The notes: a model not told the origin generated them from the sequence alone. DNA of 64,000 nt from Burkholderia ubonensis subsp. mesacidophila (GCF_002097715.1 NZ_CP020739.1:496001-560000), one strand, 5' to 3'. Counted from the first letter of the stretch, positions 34,461-44,088 are shown. Translations and numbers: made by a program.

Positions 34461-35954
34461 ATGAAAAAACAACACACGCAGGCGGCCGTCGCCGAATACG
34501 AATCGCAATCCGACTTCGCGCAGCTGCTCACGCACGAGTTCCGGCCGAAGACCGAGCAGGCTCGCGAGGCCGTCGAGTTCGCAGTCCGCACGCTCGCCGA
34601 GCAAGCGCTCGCGCAATCGGCGACGATCAGCGACGACGCGTACAAGAGCATCGCCGCGATCATCGCGCAGATCGATCGCAAGCTGTCGGAGCAGATCAAC
34701 CTGATCCTCCATCACGAGGATTTCCAGAAGACCGAATCGGCGTGGCGCGGCCTGCATCACATGGTGTCGAACACCGAGACCGACGAGCACCTGAAGATCC
34801 GCTTCATGGACATCTCGAAGGAAGAGCTGCGTCGCACGATGCGGCGCTACAAGGGGCAGGCGTGGGACCAGAGCCCGCTCTTCAAGCAGATCTACGAAGA
34901 GGAATACGGCCAGCTCGGCGGCGAGCCGTACGGCTGCCTGATGGCCGACTTCTACTTCGACCACACGCCGCCCGACGTCGACCTGCTCGGCTCGATCGCG
35001 AAGGTGGCCGCGGCCGCGCATACGCCGTTCATTTCCGGCGCAGCGCCCTCGGTACTGCAGATGGAATCGTGGCAGGAGCTTGCGAACCCGCGCGACCTCA
35101 CGAAGATCTTCACGCAGAACCTCGAGTACGCGTCGTGGAACTCGCTGCGCAACACCGACGATGCGCGCTACATCGGCCTCGCGATGCCGCGCTTCCTGTC
35201 GCGGCTGCCGTACGGCATGCAGACCAATCCGGTCGACGAGTTCGATTTCGAGGAAGACACCAACGGCGCCGATCACCGCCACTACGCGTGGACCAATGCG
35301 GCCTATGCGATGGGCGTGAACATCAACCGGTCGTTCCGGCAGTACGGCTGGTGCTCGCTGATCCGCGGCGTCGAGTCGGGCGGCACGGTCGAGAGCCTGC
35401 CGTGCCACACGTTCCCGACCGACGACGGCGGCGTCGACATGAAGTGCCCGACCGAGATCGCGATCTCGGACCGGCGCGAAGCGGAGCTGTCGAAGAACGG
35501 CTTCATCCCGCTCGTGCACCGCAAGAACACCGACCACGCGACCTTCATCGGCGCGCAGTCGGTGCACAAGCCGGCCGAGTACGACGACATCGATGCGACC
35601 GCCAACGCGAACCTGTCCGCACGGCTGCCGTACCTGTTCGCGTGCTCGCGCTTTGCACACTACCTGAAGTGCATCGTGCGCGACAAGGTCGGCGCGTTCA
35701 AGGAGCGCGAGGACATGCAGCGCTGGCTGAACGAATGGATCATGAACTACGTCGATGCCGACCCGGCCAACTCGTCGCAGGACACCAAGGCGCGCCGGCC
35801 GCTCGCGGCCGCCGAGGTGGTGGTCGAGGAAGCGGAAGGCAACCCCGGCTACTACCAGGCGAAGTTCTTCCTGCGGCCGCACTTCCAGCTCGAAGGGCTG
35901 ACCGTGTCGCTGCGGCTCGTCGCGAAGCTGCCGTCGATCAAGGAAGCCGCCTGA
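34461..35954 (+). CDS. tssC: T6SS sheath large subunit TssC
   Basis: A 497-residue large sheath subunit of normal length. Family markers: AIIAQIDRKLSEQINLILHH, then FQKTESAWRGLHHMV, GLAMPRFLSRLPYG, FCSLIRGVESGG-type core (here WCSLIRGVESGGTVESLP) and RLPYLFACSRFAHYLKCIVR. The C-terminus (YYQAKFFLRPHFQLEGLTVS) is the conserved sheath end. GGAG lies 9 bases before the ATG. It is followed by a short intercistronic hairpin and then hcp. Confidence 0.96.
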   Translation: MKKQHTQAAVAEYESQSDFAQLLTHEFRPKTEQAREAVEFAVRTLAEQALAQSATISDDAYKSIAAIIAQIDRKLSEQINLILHHEDFQKTESAWRGLHHMVSNTETDEHLKIRFMDISKEELRRTMRRYKGQAWDQSPLFKQIYEEEYGQLGGEPYGCLMADFYFDHTPPDVDLLGSIAKVAAAAHTPFISGAAPSVLQMESWQELANPRDLTKIFTQNLEYASWNSLRNTDDARYIGLAMPRFLSRLPYGMQTNPVDEFDFEEDTNGADHRHYAWTNAAYAMGVNINRSFRQYGWCSLIRGVESGGTVESLPCHTFPTDDGGVDMKCPTEIAISDRREAELSKNGFIPLVHRKNTDHATFIGAQSVHKPAEYDDIDATANANLSARLPYLFACSRFAHYLKCIVRDKVGAFKEREDMQRWLNEWIMNYVDADPANSSQDTKARRPLAAAEVVVEEAEGNPGYYQAKFFLRPHFQLEGLTVSLRLVAKLPSIKEAA

Positions 35955-35963
35955 GCCCATGCA

Positions 35964-35985
35964 GGCCGGCATCCCCCCGCCGGCC
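35964..35985 (+). other. Intercistronic hairpin between tssC and hcp
   Basis: GGCCGGC and GCCGGCC form a 7-bp stem around an 8-base loop, ten bases after the tssC stop codon. No T-run follows, so this is not an intrinsic terminator. It may protect or process the mRNA, allowing hcp to be produced at a level different from tssBC; that role is inference. Confidence 0.4.
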
Positions 35986-36059
35986 GGGATCATGGCTCAG
36001 CCGCATCCGGCACACCGTGAGACCGGCCGTTTTTGATATCCACCTGAGAGAGCAAGCAC

Positions 36060-36545
36060 ATGGCACAGGACATTTTTCTGAAGATCGACGGCATCAACGG
36101 CGAATCGCTCGACGACCGGCACAAGGACGAAATCGAAGTCCTGAACTGGGACTGGGAGATCGAGCAGCAATCCACGATGCATTCGGGCAGCGGCGGCGGC
36201 GCCGGCAAGGCGAGCGTCCGGGACCTGACGTTCGAGCACGTGATCGACCGCGCGAGCCCGAACCTGATGAAGTACGCATTGACCGGCAAGCACGTCGACC
36301 AGGCCGTGCTGGTGATGCGCAAGGCCGGCGGCAATCCGCTCGAATACCTGAAGCTCACGATGAGCGACGTGATCGTCACGCGCGTGCGGCCGTCGGGCAG
36401 CCGCACCGATGCGGAAGGCAGCCGCGAGACGGTGTCGCTGTCGTTCGCGCGGGTCAAGCAGGAGTACGTCGTGCAGAACGCGCAGGGCGGCAGCGGCGGC
36501 GCCGTCACGACCAGCTTCGACATCAAGGGCAACAAGGAAGCCTGA
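36060..36545 (+). CDS. hcp: T6SS tube protein Hcp
   Basis: A 161-residue Hcp that forms stacked hexamers as the inner tube and is released outside. Family markers: MAQDIFLKIDGINGESLDD, then IEVLNWDWEIEQQS, KASVRDLTFEHVIDRASPNL and LKLTMSDVIVTRV, ending VTTSFDIKGNKEA. No signal peptide is present, as expected. It lies 105 bases after tssC, beyond a hairpin, and begins after AGAGAGCAAGCAC. Confidence 0.95.
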   Translation: MAQDIFLKIDGINGESLDDRHKDEIEVLNWDWEIEQQSTMHSGSGGGAGKASVRDLTFEHVIDRASPNLMKYALTGKHVDQAVLVMRKAGGNPLEYLKLTMSDVIVTRVRPSGSRTDAEGSRETVSLSFARVKQEYVVQNAQGGSGGAVTTSFDIKGNKEA

Positions 36546-36634
36546 GCGGCGGCCGTGCGACCCCGGCGAGCGTCGACGACGCCCGCCGGGCCGCGCCCGC
36601 CTTCGACCGACCTCCCCCGGCACCGTGCACCCGA

Positions 36635-37156
36635 ATGCGCCCGATCACTCCCGTTACCGCCGCTACCGCCGCAACTGCCATTGCCTCCGCGCTGCTGTTC
36701 GCCGCCTGCGCGAGCGGCACGCCGAAGCCGAAGGAACCGCTGCTGCTCGACCTGGCCGTGAACGCTGCGCCCACGGTCAACCCGGACGACCGCAACCGCG
36801 CGGCGCCGATCGTGGTGCGCGTCTACGAACTGAAGACCGACGGCGCGTTCAACGCCGCCGACTTCTTCACGCTGCAGGACCAGGACAAGACCGTGCTGGC
36901 CGACGATCTCGTCACGCGCGAGCAGTTCCAGCTGCGCCCGGGCGAGCACCGCGCGATCAAGCGCAAGGCCGATCCCGCGACGACCGCGCTCGGCGTGGTC
37001 GCGGCCTATCGCGACCTGCCGCACGCGGTGTGGCGCGCGGTCTACCCGCTGCCGCCCGCGCACGACGCGGCGTGGTATCGCGTGGGCTCGTCGAAGCTGA
37101 AGCTGACCATCGATCTCGACAGCAACGCGGTCAAGATCACCGAAACCGCCAAATGA
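36635..37156 (+). CDS. tssJ: T6SS outer-membrane lipoprotein TssJ
   Basis: A 173-residue lipoprotein that anchors TssM to the outer membrane. The signal peptide (residues 1-24) ends in a lipobox F-A-A-C25. The mature part shows the TssJ beta-sandwich pattern: LLDLAVNAAPTVNPDD, then IVVRVYELKTDGAFNAADFF, KRKADPATTALGVVAAYRD and LKLTIDLDSNAVKITETA. The start was chosen because it gives a complete signal peptide; the open frame upstream overlaps hcp in another phase. tssK begins 21 bases after its stop. Confidence 0.92.
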   Translation: MRPITPVTAATAATAIASALLFAACASGTPKPKEPLLLDLAVNAAPTVNPDDRNRAAPIVVRVYELKTDGAFNAADFFTLQDQDKTVLADDLVTREQFQLRPGEHRAIKRKADPATTALGVVAAYRDLPHAVWRAVYPLPPAHDAAWYRVGSSKLKLTIDLDSNAVKITETAK

Positions 37157-37177
37157 CACGAACGCTGGAACACAACC

Positions 37178-38524
37178 ATGAGCTGGCATAACAAGGTCGT
37201 CTGGAGCGAGGGGCTGTTCATGCGCCCGCAGCTGTTCCAGCAGCAGGAGCGCTACCTCGAACACTATGCGCACAAGCGCGCGGCGCCGCTCTCGCCGTTC
37301 TTCTTCGGCTTCAGCCACTACAGCCTCGATACCGAGGCGCCCGCGCTCGGCAAGATCGTCGTGAAATCGGCGAGCGGCGTGTTCGCCGACGGCACCCCGT
37401 TCGACGCGCCGGGCAGCACGCCGCCGCCCGCGCCGCTCACGATCCGCCCCGAGCACCTGGACCAGCTGATCTACCTGGCCGTGCCGATCCGCGTGCCGAA
37501 CGGCGAGGAGACCGCGTTCGAGCAGGCCGCGGATTCGCTCGCGCGCTACGCCGTGTTCGACACCGACCTGCGCGACACGAACTCGATCGGCCAGGGGCCG
37601 AAGGCGGTCCAGCTGTCGAACCTGCGGCTGCGGCTGCTGCCGGAAAAGGAGCTGACGGACGCGTGGATCGGCCTCGCGCTGACGCGCGTGAAGGCGATCC
37701 GCGCCGACGCGAGCATCGAGCTCGACGACACGCTGGTGCCGCCGGTGGTCGGCTACGGCGCGAGCGACCTGCTCGCGAGCTGGCTCGCGAAGATCCACGA
37801 CCTGACGCGGCTGCGCGCGAACGCGCTCGCCGAACGCCTGACCGGCGCGGACGGCAAGCCCGGCACCACCGCCGAAGTATCCGACTACCTGCTGCTGCAG
37901 GCGCTCAACCGCTACGAGCCGCTGCTGCAGCACCTGCAGCGGGTGCCGACCACGTCGCCCGCCGACCTGTACGCCCTGCTGATCGGCATGGCGGGCGAGC
38001 TGTCGACCTACGTGCGCACCGACACGCGCCGCCCGCTCGACTCGCATCCGCCGTACCAGCACGTCGCGCCGCACCTGTGCCTGAAGCCCGTGGTCGACGA
38101 CACGCATCGGCTGCTCAACGCGGTGCTCGTGCGCAGCGCGCAGAGCATCGCGCTCGCCGACCAGGGCCACGGCATGCGCAACGCCGTCGTCGACCCGGCC
38201 GATATGCAGGGCTTCAGCGCGGTCGTGCTCGCGGTGCATGCGCAGATGCCGCCCGACCTGCTGCAGCAGCAGTTCGCCGCGCAGGCGAAGGCCGGGCCGT
38301 CCGAGCGCCTGCCCGACCTGGTGCGCAGCCATCTGTCCGGCATCGCGCTGCAGGCGCTGCCGGTGCCGCCTCGGCAGATCCCGTTCAACGCGGGCTACGT
38401 CTACTACGAGCTCGCGCGCACCGGGCCGCTGTGGGAGGAAGTGTCGCGGCACGGCGGGCTCGCGCTGCACGTCGCCGGCGAGTTTCCGTCGCTGAAGCTG
38501 GAGCTGTGGGGCATTCGCGGCTAG
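37178..38524 (+). CDS. tssK: T6SS baseplate protein TssK
   Basis: A 448-residue TssK, the baseplate component that contacts the membrane complex. The N-terminal shell is typical: KVVWSEGLFMRPQLFQQQER, then KRAAPLSPFFFGFSHYSLD. Other family markers are SDYLLLQALNRYEPLLQHL and the C-terminal strand LKLELWGIRG. Its length is standard. It follows tssJ by 21 bases and precedes tssL. Confidence 0.94.
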   Translation: MSWHNKVVWSEGLFMRPQLFQQQERYLEHYAHKRAAPLSPFFFGFSHYSLDTEAPALGKIVVKSASGVFADGTPFDAPGSTPPPAPLTIRPEHLDQLIYLAVPIRVPNGEETAFEQAADSLARYAVFDTDLRDTNSIGQGPKAVQLSNLRLRLLPEKELTDAWIGLALTRVKAIRADASIELDDTLVPPVVGYGASDLLASWLAKIHDLTRLRANALAERLTGADGKPGTTAEVSDYLLLQALNRYEPLLQHLQRVPTTSPADLYALLIGMAGELSTYVRTDTRRPLDSHPPYQHVAPHLCLKPVVDDTHRLLNAVLVRSAQSIALADQGHGMRNAVVDPADMQGFSAVVLAVHAQMPPDLLQQQFAAQAKAGPSERLPDLVRSHLSGIALQALPVPPRQIPFNAGYVYYELARTGPLWEEVSRHGGLALHVAGEFPSLKLELWGIRG

Positions 38525-38566
38525 CCGCGCACGTCCTGACGAATCGAACGAACCGGGGGAAACCCA

Positions 38567-39847
38567 GTGACCTCAGAAGCCGTGTACCGTCCGGAGCCGT
38601 CCGGTCCGGAAACGCGTGGCCCCACCGCGACGCCGCTCGCGCCGCGCGGCGCCGCGCCCGTGCCGCCGGCGGAGCCGCCCGCCGCCCGCCTCGCCGCGAT
38701 CCAGGCCGCCCGCAACCCACTGCTGGAAGCGAGCCGGCCGCTGCTGCGGGCGCTCGCCGACATGCCCGACCAGCTCGACCGCGAAGGCATCCGGCAATTG
38801 CGGCTGCTGCTCGAACAGGAAGTGCGCCTGTTCCAGCGCTTCTGCGAGCAGGCGAACCTGCGCCGCGATCACGTGCTCGGCGCGCGCTATTGCCTGTGCA
38901 CCGCGCTCGACGAGGCCGCGATGCAGACCGCGTGGGCGCGCGCCGGCGACAGCAGCCTCGGCGCATGGATCAGCGAAGGGCTCGCGACCACGTTCCACGA
39001 GGACCGCCAGGGCGGCGACAAGGTGTACCTGCTGATCGGGCGGCTGATGAACGCGCCGCAGGAGCACCTCGACCTGCTCGAAGTCGTGTACCGGGTGCTG
39101 AGCCTCGGCTTCGAGGGCCGCTACCGCTACGAAGCCGACGGCCAGCGCAAGCACGAGGCCGTGCGCCAGCGGCTCCACAACGAGATCGCGGCGCAGCACG
39201 GGCCGGTGTCCGTCGCGCTGTCGCCGCACTGGCAATCCGGCGCGCGCGGCAGGCGCCTGTCGATCCACGATTTCCCCGTGTGGATCACGGCCACCGCGCT
39301 GTCGGTGCTCCTGCTCGGCGCGTTCGGCTACTTCAAGTACGCGCTGCTGACCCGCGGCGCCGACGTCGAGAAGCAGATCGCCGCGATCGGCCGCATGACG
39401 CCGCCGCCCCCGGCCGCGCCCGCGCTGCGTCTTGCCGCGCTGCTCAGGAACGAGATCGCCGCGGGCACGGTCAGCGTCGACGAGGACGCCCGCCACAGCG
39501 CGGTGACGTTCCGCGGCGACGCGATGTTCCCGCCGGGCAAGGCGGAGGTGAACGCATCGAGCGGGCCGCTGATCGCGAAGATCGCCGCCGAGATCGCCAG
39601 GGTGCCGGGCAAGGTGACGGTGCTCGGCTACACCGACAACGTACCGGTCAGGGGCAGTGCGTTCGCGTCGAACGAAGCGCTGTCCGACGCGCGCGCGACG
39701 CAGGTGATGCGGATGCTGCAGGCCGCCGGCGTGCCGGCGAACCGCCTGGCCGCGCTCGGCAAGGGCGCGGCGAACCCGATCGGCGACAACCGGACCGTGC
39801 CGGGCCGCGCGCTGAACCGCCGCGTCGAAATCACTGTCGCGCCCTAA
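38567..39847 (+). CDS. tssL: T6SS membrane protein TssL with C-terminal OmpA-like domain
   Basis: A 426-residue inner-membrane protein. Residues about 50-230 form the DotU domain (RQLRLLLEQEVRLFQRFCEQ, then FEGRYRYEADGQRKHEAVRQ). One membrane helix (about 243-263, TATALSVLLLGAFGYF) anchors the protein. The periplasmic C-terminus (about 305-425) is an OmpA/MotB-like peptidoglycan-binding domain: VLGYTDNVPVRGSAFASNEA, then LGKGAANPIGDNRT and ALNRRVEI. This evolved-type TssL anchors the machine to the cell wall without a separate TagL. It starts at GTG behind GGGGGAAA. Confidence 0.92.
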   Translation: MTSEAVYRPEPSGPETRGPTATPLAPRGAAPVPPAEPPAARLAAIQAARNPLLEASRPLLRALADMPDQLDREGIRQLRLLLEQEVRLFQRFCEQANLRRDHVLGARYCLCTALDEAAMQTAWARAGDSSLGAWISEGLATTFHEDRQGGDKVYLLIGRLMNAPQEHLDLLEVVYRVLSLGFEGRYRYEADGQRKHEAVRQRLHNEIAAQHGPVSVALSPHWQSGARGRRLSIHDFPVWITATALSVLLLGAFGYFKYALLTRGADVEKQIAAIGRMTPPPPAAPALRLAALLRNEIAAGTVSVDEDARHSAVTFRGDAMFPPGKAEVNASSGPLIAKIAAEIARVPGKVTVLGYTDNVPVRGSAFASNEALSDARATQVMRMLQAAGVPANRLAALGKGAANPIGDNRTVPGRALNRRVEITVAP

Positions 39848-39865
39848 CTGCAATCGACTACCGAC

Positions 39866-42800
39866 ATGAACAAGGTCCTGTCCTTCCTGGCGTCGCGCCA
39901 GTTCCTCTCCTTCGCCGCGCTCGTCGTCGTCGCGCTGCTGATCTGGTTCATCGGCCCGTTCGTCGCGTTCGGCGGCCTCAAGCCGCTCGCGGGCGCCGGC
40001 ATGCGCGTCGTCGTGATCGCGCTGCTGCTGGCCGGCGTGCTGCTCTGGCTCGCGGGCTGGTCGACCGGCGTCGTGTTCGTCGCGCTGCTGTGCCTGCTGA
40101 TCTGGCACGCGTCGCCGCTGCTCGCGTTCGGCCCCGCCACGCCGTTCGCGCCGGAATCCGCGCGGGTGATCGCGATCGCGGTCGTGCTCGCGGTGTTCGT
40201 CGTCTACCTCGCGTTCCTGCTGCTGCGCAAGATGCGCAGCGACCCGGACTTCCTCAAGCATCTCGTCGAGTTCGGCAGCCGCAAGGCGGCGTCGCCCGCC
40301 GCCGGCCGGCTGCTTCGCGTGAACGCGGCGGTCGCCGGCGCGCTCGCGCGGCTGAAGGCGATGCGCACCGGCGCCCGCGGGCTCGGCCGTCTGTTCCAGG
40401 GCAAGCGCTACCTCTACGAGCTGCCGTGGTACATCACGCTCGGCTCGGCAGCGTCCGGCAAGACCAACGCGCTGCTCAACGCCGGCCTGTCGTTTCCGGT
40501 GGCGTCGCAGATGCAGCGCGCGGGGGGCATGCCCGCGCACCATGACGGCGCGGTCGACTGGTGGCTCACAAACGATGCAGTCCTGATCGATACGGCCGGC
40601 CATTACACGCGGCACGGCACGTCGCGGCATGCGCTGCCGCCGCGGCCGGCAGACCTGGCGGCCGGCACCGACACCGCTCGTCCGAACGCGCAGGCAGCCG
40701 GCAAGGACCGCGCCGCAACCGCCTCGACCAGCACCGGCGTCCCGCAGGAAGACGACCGCGCATGGCGGCAGACCGTCGACGAGGCCGAGTGGCTCGGCTT
40801 CCTGCGCGTGCTGCGCAAGCATCGCCCGCGCGCGCCGATCAACGGCGCGCTGCTCACCGTCGACGTCGCCGAACTGGCCGGCGCCGACGAGCATGCGCGC
40901 GACGCCGAAGCCGCCGCGTTGCGCGCGCGGCTCGCCGATCTGCGCACGGAGCTCGGCATCCGCTTCCCCGTCTACCTCGTGATCACGAAGATGGACCGGC
41001 TGCCCGGCTTCAGCGAGTACTTCAGCTCGCTGACCACGGAAGGCCGCGCGCAGACCTGGGGGTTCACGCTCCCGTACGGCACCGAGACCCTTGCGACCGA
41101 CGGGTTCCGCGCACGCTGCGCGACCGAGCTGGACGCGCTGGCCGCGCGGCTCGCCGCCGGCGTCAATGCGCGTCTGCTCGAGGAGCACGACACGCTCAGG
41201 CGCCGCCGCCTCGCCGCGTTCGCCGAGGAATTCCTCGTGCTGATGCGCTCGCTCGACGCGTTGATCGACCGCGTGTTCGTCGATTCCCGCTACGACGACA
41301 CGCAGCGCCACGCGACGCTGCGCGGCGTGTACCTCACGAGCGCCGCGCAGACCGGCGACGAGATCGTGGTGGAACGGCGCACCGTGGTGCAGCGTCTCGC
41401 GGCCGTCATCGGACGCATCCCGGCCAACGCCGCGCCCGCGCACGAAAGCAACCAGGGCTTCTTCCTGCACGACCTGCTCACGAAGATCGTGTTCCCGGAC
41501 ATGCACCTCGTGTCCCCCAACCTGCGCTGGGAGTACCGCTTCCGCACGCTGCGCCTGACCGGCCACGCGCTCGCGCTGCTGCTGTTCGCGTGGCTGGCGA
41601 TCGGCCTGCGCGTCAGCATGGGCAACAACAGCGACTATCTCGACGCGATCGCACGCAAGACCGTCGCGCTCGGCGCCCGGGTCGGCCAGCTGTACAAGGC
41701 GCCGAAGCCCGAGGCCGTGCCCGACGTGCTGAGCGACGCGCGCTACCTGCCGACCTTCCCCGGGCTCGACCTGTCGGACCCGGCGGGCGGCTGGCGCTTC
41801 GGCCTGTACGCGCCTCCGGGCGTCGTCGCGGAAAGCCGCCGCACCTACGATGCGCTGGAAGACAACCTGCTGCTGCCGCAGATCGTCAAGCGCATCGAGG
41901 CCGAGCTCGCGCAGGCGATCGCGAACCGCGACCCGAAGGCCGCCTACGACGCGCTGCGCGTCTACCTGATGCTGTACGACAAGGCCCGCTTCAACGCCGC
42001 GCAGGTCGAGGCGTGGGTGCTCGACGACTGGGCCCGCACCGACAGCGCGGCGGTGTTCGGCGGCCGCGCGTCGATGGTCGCCCACGTCGAGCAGCTTTTC
42101 TCCGGCGAGCGCGTCGTGCAGTCCCCGCTGATCCGCAACGATGCGCTGATCCAGCAGGCGCGCGCGTTTCTCGACGGCAGCAACGCCACCGAGCGGCTCT
42201 ACGAGCGCGCGAAGGCGGCGATGCAGAAGGAAGCGCCGGACGAGTTCACGCTGCTGCGGGCCGTCGGCCCGCAGGCCGGGCTGGTCTTCTCGCGCGCGAG
42301 CGACGCGCCGCTGTCGCGCGGCGTGCCGGGCCTCTTCACGTTCGACGGCTACCGGCGGCTGTTCGACAAGCGGTTGCCCGAGTTCGTGCAGGTCGCGCGC
42401 GACGACGACGCGTGGGTGATGGGCCGCGCCTATCTCGGCGAGGCTCAAAAAAAAACGGCGGCGCTCGCGCGTGACGTGACCGGCGCGGACGATCCGCTGA
42501 CCGAAGCGATCCGCCGCCAGTACCTGATGGAATACGCGCGGCAGTGGGACGACTTTCTCGGCGACATCCGCACCGTGACCGGGACGAGCCTCGGGTTCAA
42601 CCTGCTGGTGCTGCGCAGCTTCGCCGCGCCGGATTCGCCGCTCGCGCGCCTCGCGCGCGCGGCGGTTCGCGAAACCACCCTCGCGCAGCCGATCGCCGCG
42701 GCCGACCATTCGCTCCTGCAGCGGGCGGCCGACCAGCTCGGCCAGAAGGCGGACAAGGCGGAGAAGGTGGACAAGGCGCTCGGCATTCGCGCGGAGGAGC

Positions 42801-43942
42801 GCGTCGAGCGCGAGCTCGTCGACAGTCATTTCGCGGCGCTGCGCGAAGTGGTGACGGGCAGCGCGGACACGCAGGCGGGCGCGCCGCCCGCCGCCGCGCC
42901 TGCGGCCAGGACCGGCCTCGACGGCGTGACGAACCTGCTGAACGACTACTACACCGCGCTGACCGTGGCCGACGACGCGCTGTCCAACAACAGCATGCCG
43001 CCCGCCAACGACGCCGCGGCGAAGCTGAAGATGGCCGCGAACACGATGCCCGCGCCGTTTCGCGCGGTGCTGCTCGAACTGTCCGCGCAGGGCTCGCGCG
43101 AGGTGAACCGGGGCATCGGCCAGCTGCTGTCGCGGCAGCTCGCGGCCACCGTCGGCGACGCGTGCCGGCTCACGATCGAAGGCAATTACCCGTTCGTCGC
43201 CGCGAGCCGGCGCGACGTCGGCATCGACGACTTCACGCGGGTGTTCGCGCACGGCGGCATCATCGACGACTTCTTCACGAAGACGCTGGCGCCGTTCGTC
43301 GACACGTCGGCGAAACCGTGGCGCTACAAGACGCTGCCCGGCGCGACCGAGCCCGTGCAGGGCCCGGACCTCGAGCCGTTCCAGCATGCGAAGGCGATCC
43401 GCGAGATCTTCTTCGGCGATCCGGGCCGCAAGCAGCTCGCCTGGAAGGCCGACCTCCGGGTGCCCGAGCTGGACCCGTCGATCACGGGCCTGATGATCGA
43501 CGTCGACGGGCAGACGACGCTCTACCAGCACGGCCCCGTCGCGCCGTTCACGGTCACGTGGCCGGGGCCGCGCGGCGGCGTCCACGCGGAGATCACCGCG
43601 CAGCCGCGTATCCGGCCCGACACGTCGACGGTGTCGACCGACGGGCCGTGGGCGCTGCTGCGCCTGCTGCAGAAGGGGCAGGTGATCGAGACGGCGACGC
43701 CCGGGCGCACGCGCGTCGCGCTCGATTTCGACGGCCGCAAGGCCGTGCTCGACATCGCGAACGCGGGCAGCGTCGCGAATCCGCTGACCAGCAACGTGCT
43801 GCAGAGCTTTCATTGTCCGGGGTCGATGCCGACGTTCAGCCTGACGGACACGGGACCGCCGCCGGGGTTGCCGCCGGGGAGTCCGGGTGGCAGCCCCGGT
43901 CAGGACGGCGGGCAGCGGAGGGTTCGGGCGGGGGGCGCCTGA
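39866..43942 (+). CDS. tssM: T6SS membrane protein TssM (IcmF family)
   Basis: A 1358-residue IcmF-type protein. Three membrane helices are visible: residues about 10-32 and 45-67 near the N-terminus and one near 565-583, after which the long periplasmic part begins. The cytoplasmic part carries a Walker A-like GSAASGKTN at about 193-201. Further typical segments are LEEHDTLRRRRLAAFAEEFL and PDMHLVSPNLRWEYRFRTL. The C-terminal part, which binds TssJ, is intact in the frame. A nine-adenine run encodes Q861-K-K863; slippage there would end the protein within a few codons. It is the last gene of the right T6SS arm. Confidence 0.94.
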   Translation: MNKVLSFLASRQFLSFAALVVVALLIWFIGPFVAFGGLKPLAGAGMRVVVIALLLAGVLLWLAGWSTGVVFVALLCLLIWHASPLLAFGPATPFAPESARVIAIAVVLAVFVVYLAFLLLRKMRSDPDFLKHLVEFGSRKAASPAAGRLLRVNAAVAGALARLKAMRTGARGLGRLFQGKRYLYELPWYITLGSAASGKTNALLNAGLSFPVASQMQRAGGMPAHHDGAVDWWLTNDAVLIDTAGHYTRHGTSRHALPPRPADLAAGTDTARPNAQAAGKDRAATASTSTGVPQEDDRAWRQTVDEAEWLGFLRVLRKHRPRAPINGALLTVDVAELAGADEHARDAEAAALRARLADLRTELGIRFPVYLVITKMDRLPGFSEYFSSLTTEGRAQTWGFTLPYGTETLATDGFRARCATELDALAARLAAGVNARLLEEHDTLRRRRLAAFAEEFLVLMRSLDALIDRVFVDSRYDDTQRHATLRGVYLTSAAQTGDEIVVERRTVVQRLAAVIGRIPANAAPAHESNQGFFLHDLLTKIVFPDMHLVSPNLRWEYRFRTLRLTGHALALLLFAWLAIGLRVSMGNNSDYLDAIARKTVALGARVGQLYKAPKPEAVPDVLSDARYLPTFPGLDLSDPAGGWRFGLYAPPGVVAESRRTYDALEDNLLLPQIVKRIEAELAQAIANRDPKAAYDALRVYLMLYDKARFNAAQVEAWVLDDWARTDSAAVFGGRASMVAHVEQLFSGERVVQSPLIRNDALIQQARAFLDGSNATERLYERAKAAMQKEAPDEFTLLRAVGPQAGLVFSRASDAPLSRGVPGLFTFDGYRRLFDKRLPEFVQVARDDDAWVMGRAYLGEAQKKTAALARDVTGADDPLTEAIRRQYLMEYARQWDDFLGDIRTVTGTSLGFNLLVLRSFAAPDSPLARLARAAVRETTLAQPIAAADHSLLQRAADQLGQKADKAEKVDKALGIRAEERVERELVDSHFAALREVVTGSADTQAGAPPAAAPAARTGLDGVTNLLNDYYTALTVADDALSNNSMPPANDAAAKLKMAANTMPAPFRAVLLELSAQGSREVNRGIGQLLSRQLAATVGDACRLTIEGNYPFVAASRRDVGIDDFTRVFAHGGIIDDFFTKTLAPFVDTSAKPWRYKTLPGATEPVQGPDLEPFQHAKAIREIFFGDPGRKQLAWKADLRVPELDPSITGLMIDVDGQTTLYQHGPVAPFTVTWPGPRGGVHAEITAQPRIRPDTSTVSTDGPWALLRLLQKGQVIETATPGRTRVALDFDGRKAVLDIANAGSVANPLTSNVLQSFHCPGSMPTFSLTDTGPPPGLPPGSPGGSPGQDGGQRRVRAGGA
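42447..42455 (+). repeat. A9 homopolymer inside tssM (slippage site candidate)
   Basis: Nine consecutive adenines interrupt an otherwise very GC-rich coding region. The genomic frame is open. One added A would run into TGA at 42472-42474; one lost A would also reach a stop within about a dozen codons. Either product would lack the periplasmic TssJ-binding end. In Citrobacter rodentium a poly-A run in tssM is a reported transcriptional slippery site. Confidence 0.7.
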
Positions 43943-44044
43943 TTCGGCTCGAGGCCCTTGCGCAAGCCACGCCACTTGCCGAAAGCGTAGCGACCGTGAC
44001 CCTGACCGCGCGTCGATCCACACGGCCGACTTGCCAAATCAATC

Positions 44045-44082
44045 AGATTCCATATACTTTACATGTCAAGTATATGGAATCT
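44045..44082. promoter_or_regulatory. Long operator-like palindrome upstream of the kinase-marR operon
   Basis: Two 15-base arms (44045-44059 and 44068-44082) are exact reverse complements around an 8-base centre that is itself nearly symmetric. The core is ATATACTT and AAGTATAT. It covers an in-frame ATG at 44074 and lies immediately before the kinase start. The MarR-type protein encoded by the second gene is the natural candidate to bind it; that is inference. Confidence 0.7.
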
Positions 44083-44088
44083 AACTTC

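Noticed and set aside
33642..35993. Long minus-strand open frame antisense to tssB and tssC
   Set aside because: The product is arginine/valine-rich with no motifs, while the sense strand encodes standard sheath proteins.
38573..44023. Very long open frame (about 1800 codons) on the minus strand antisense to tssL and tssM
   Set aside because: It mirrors the GC-rich third-position bias of the tss genes. The translation is arginine/histidine-rich low complexity without domains, and the opposite strand encodes clear TssL and TssM.
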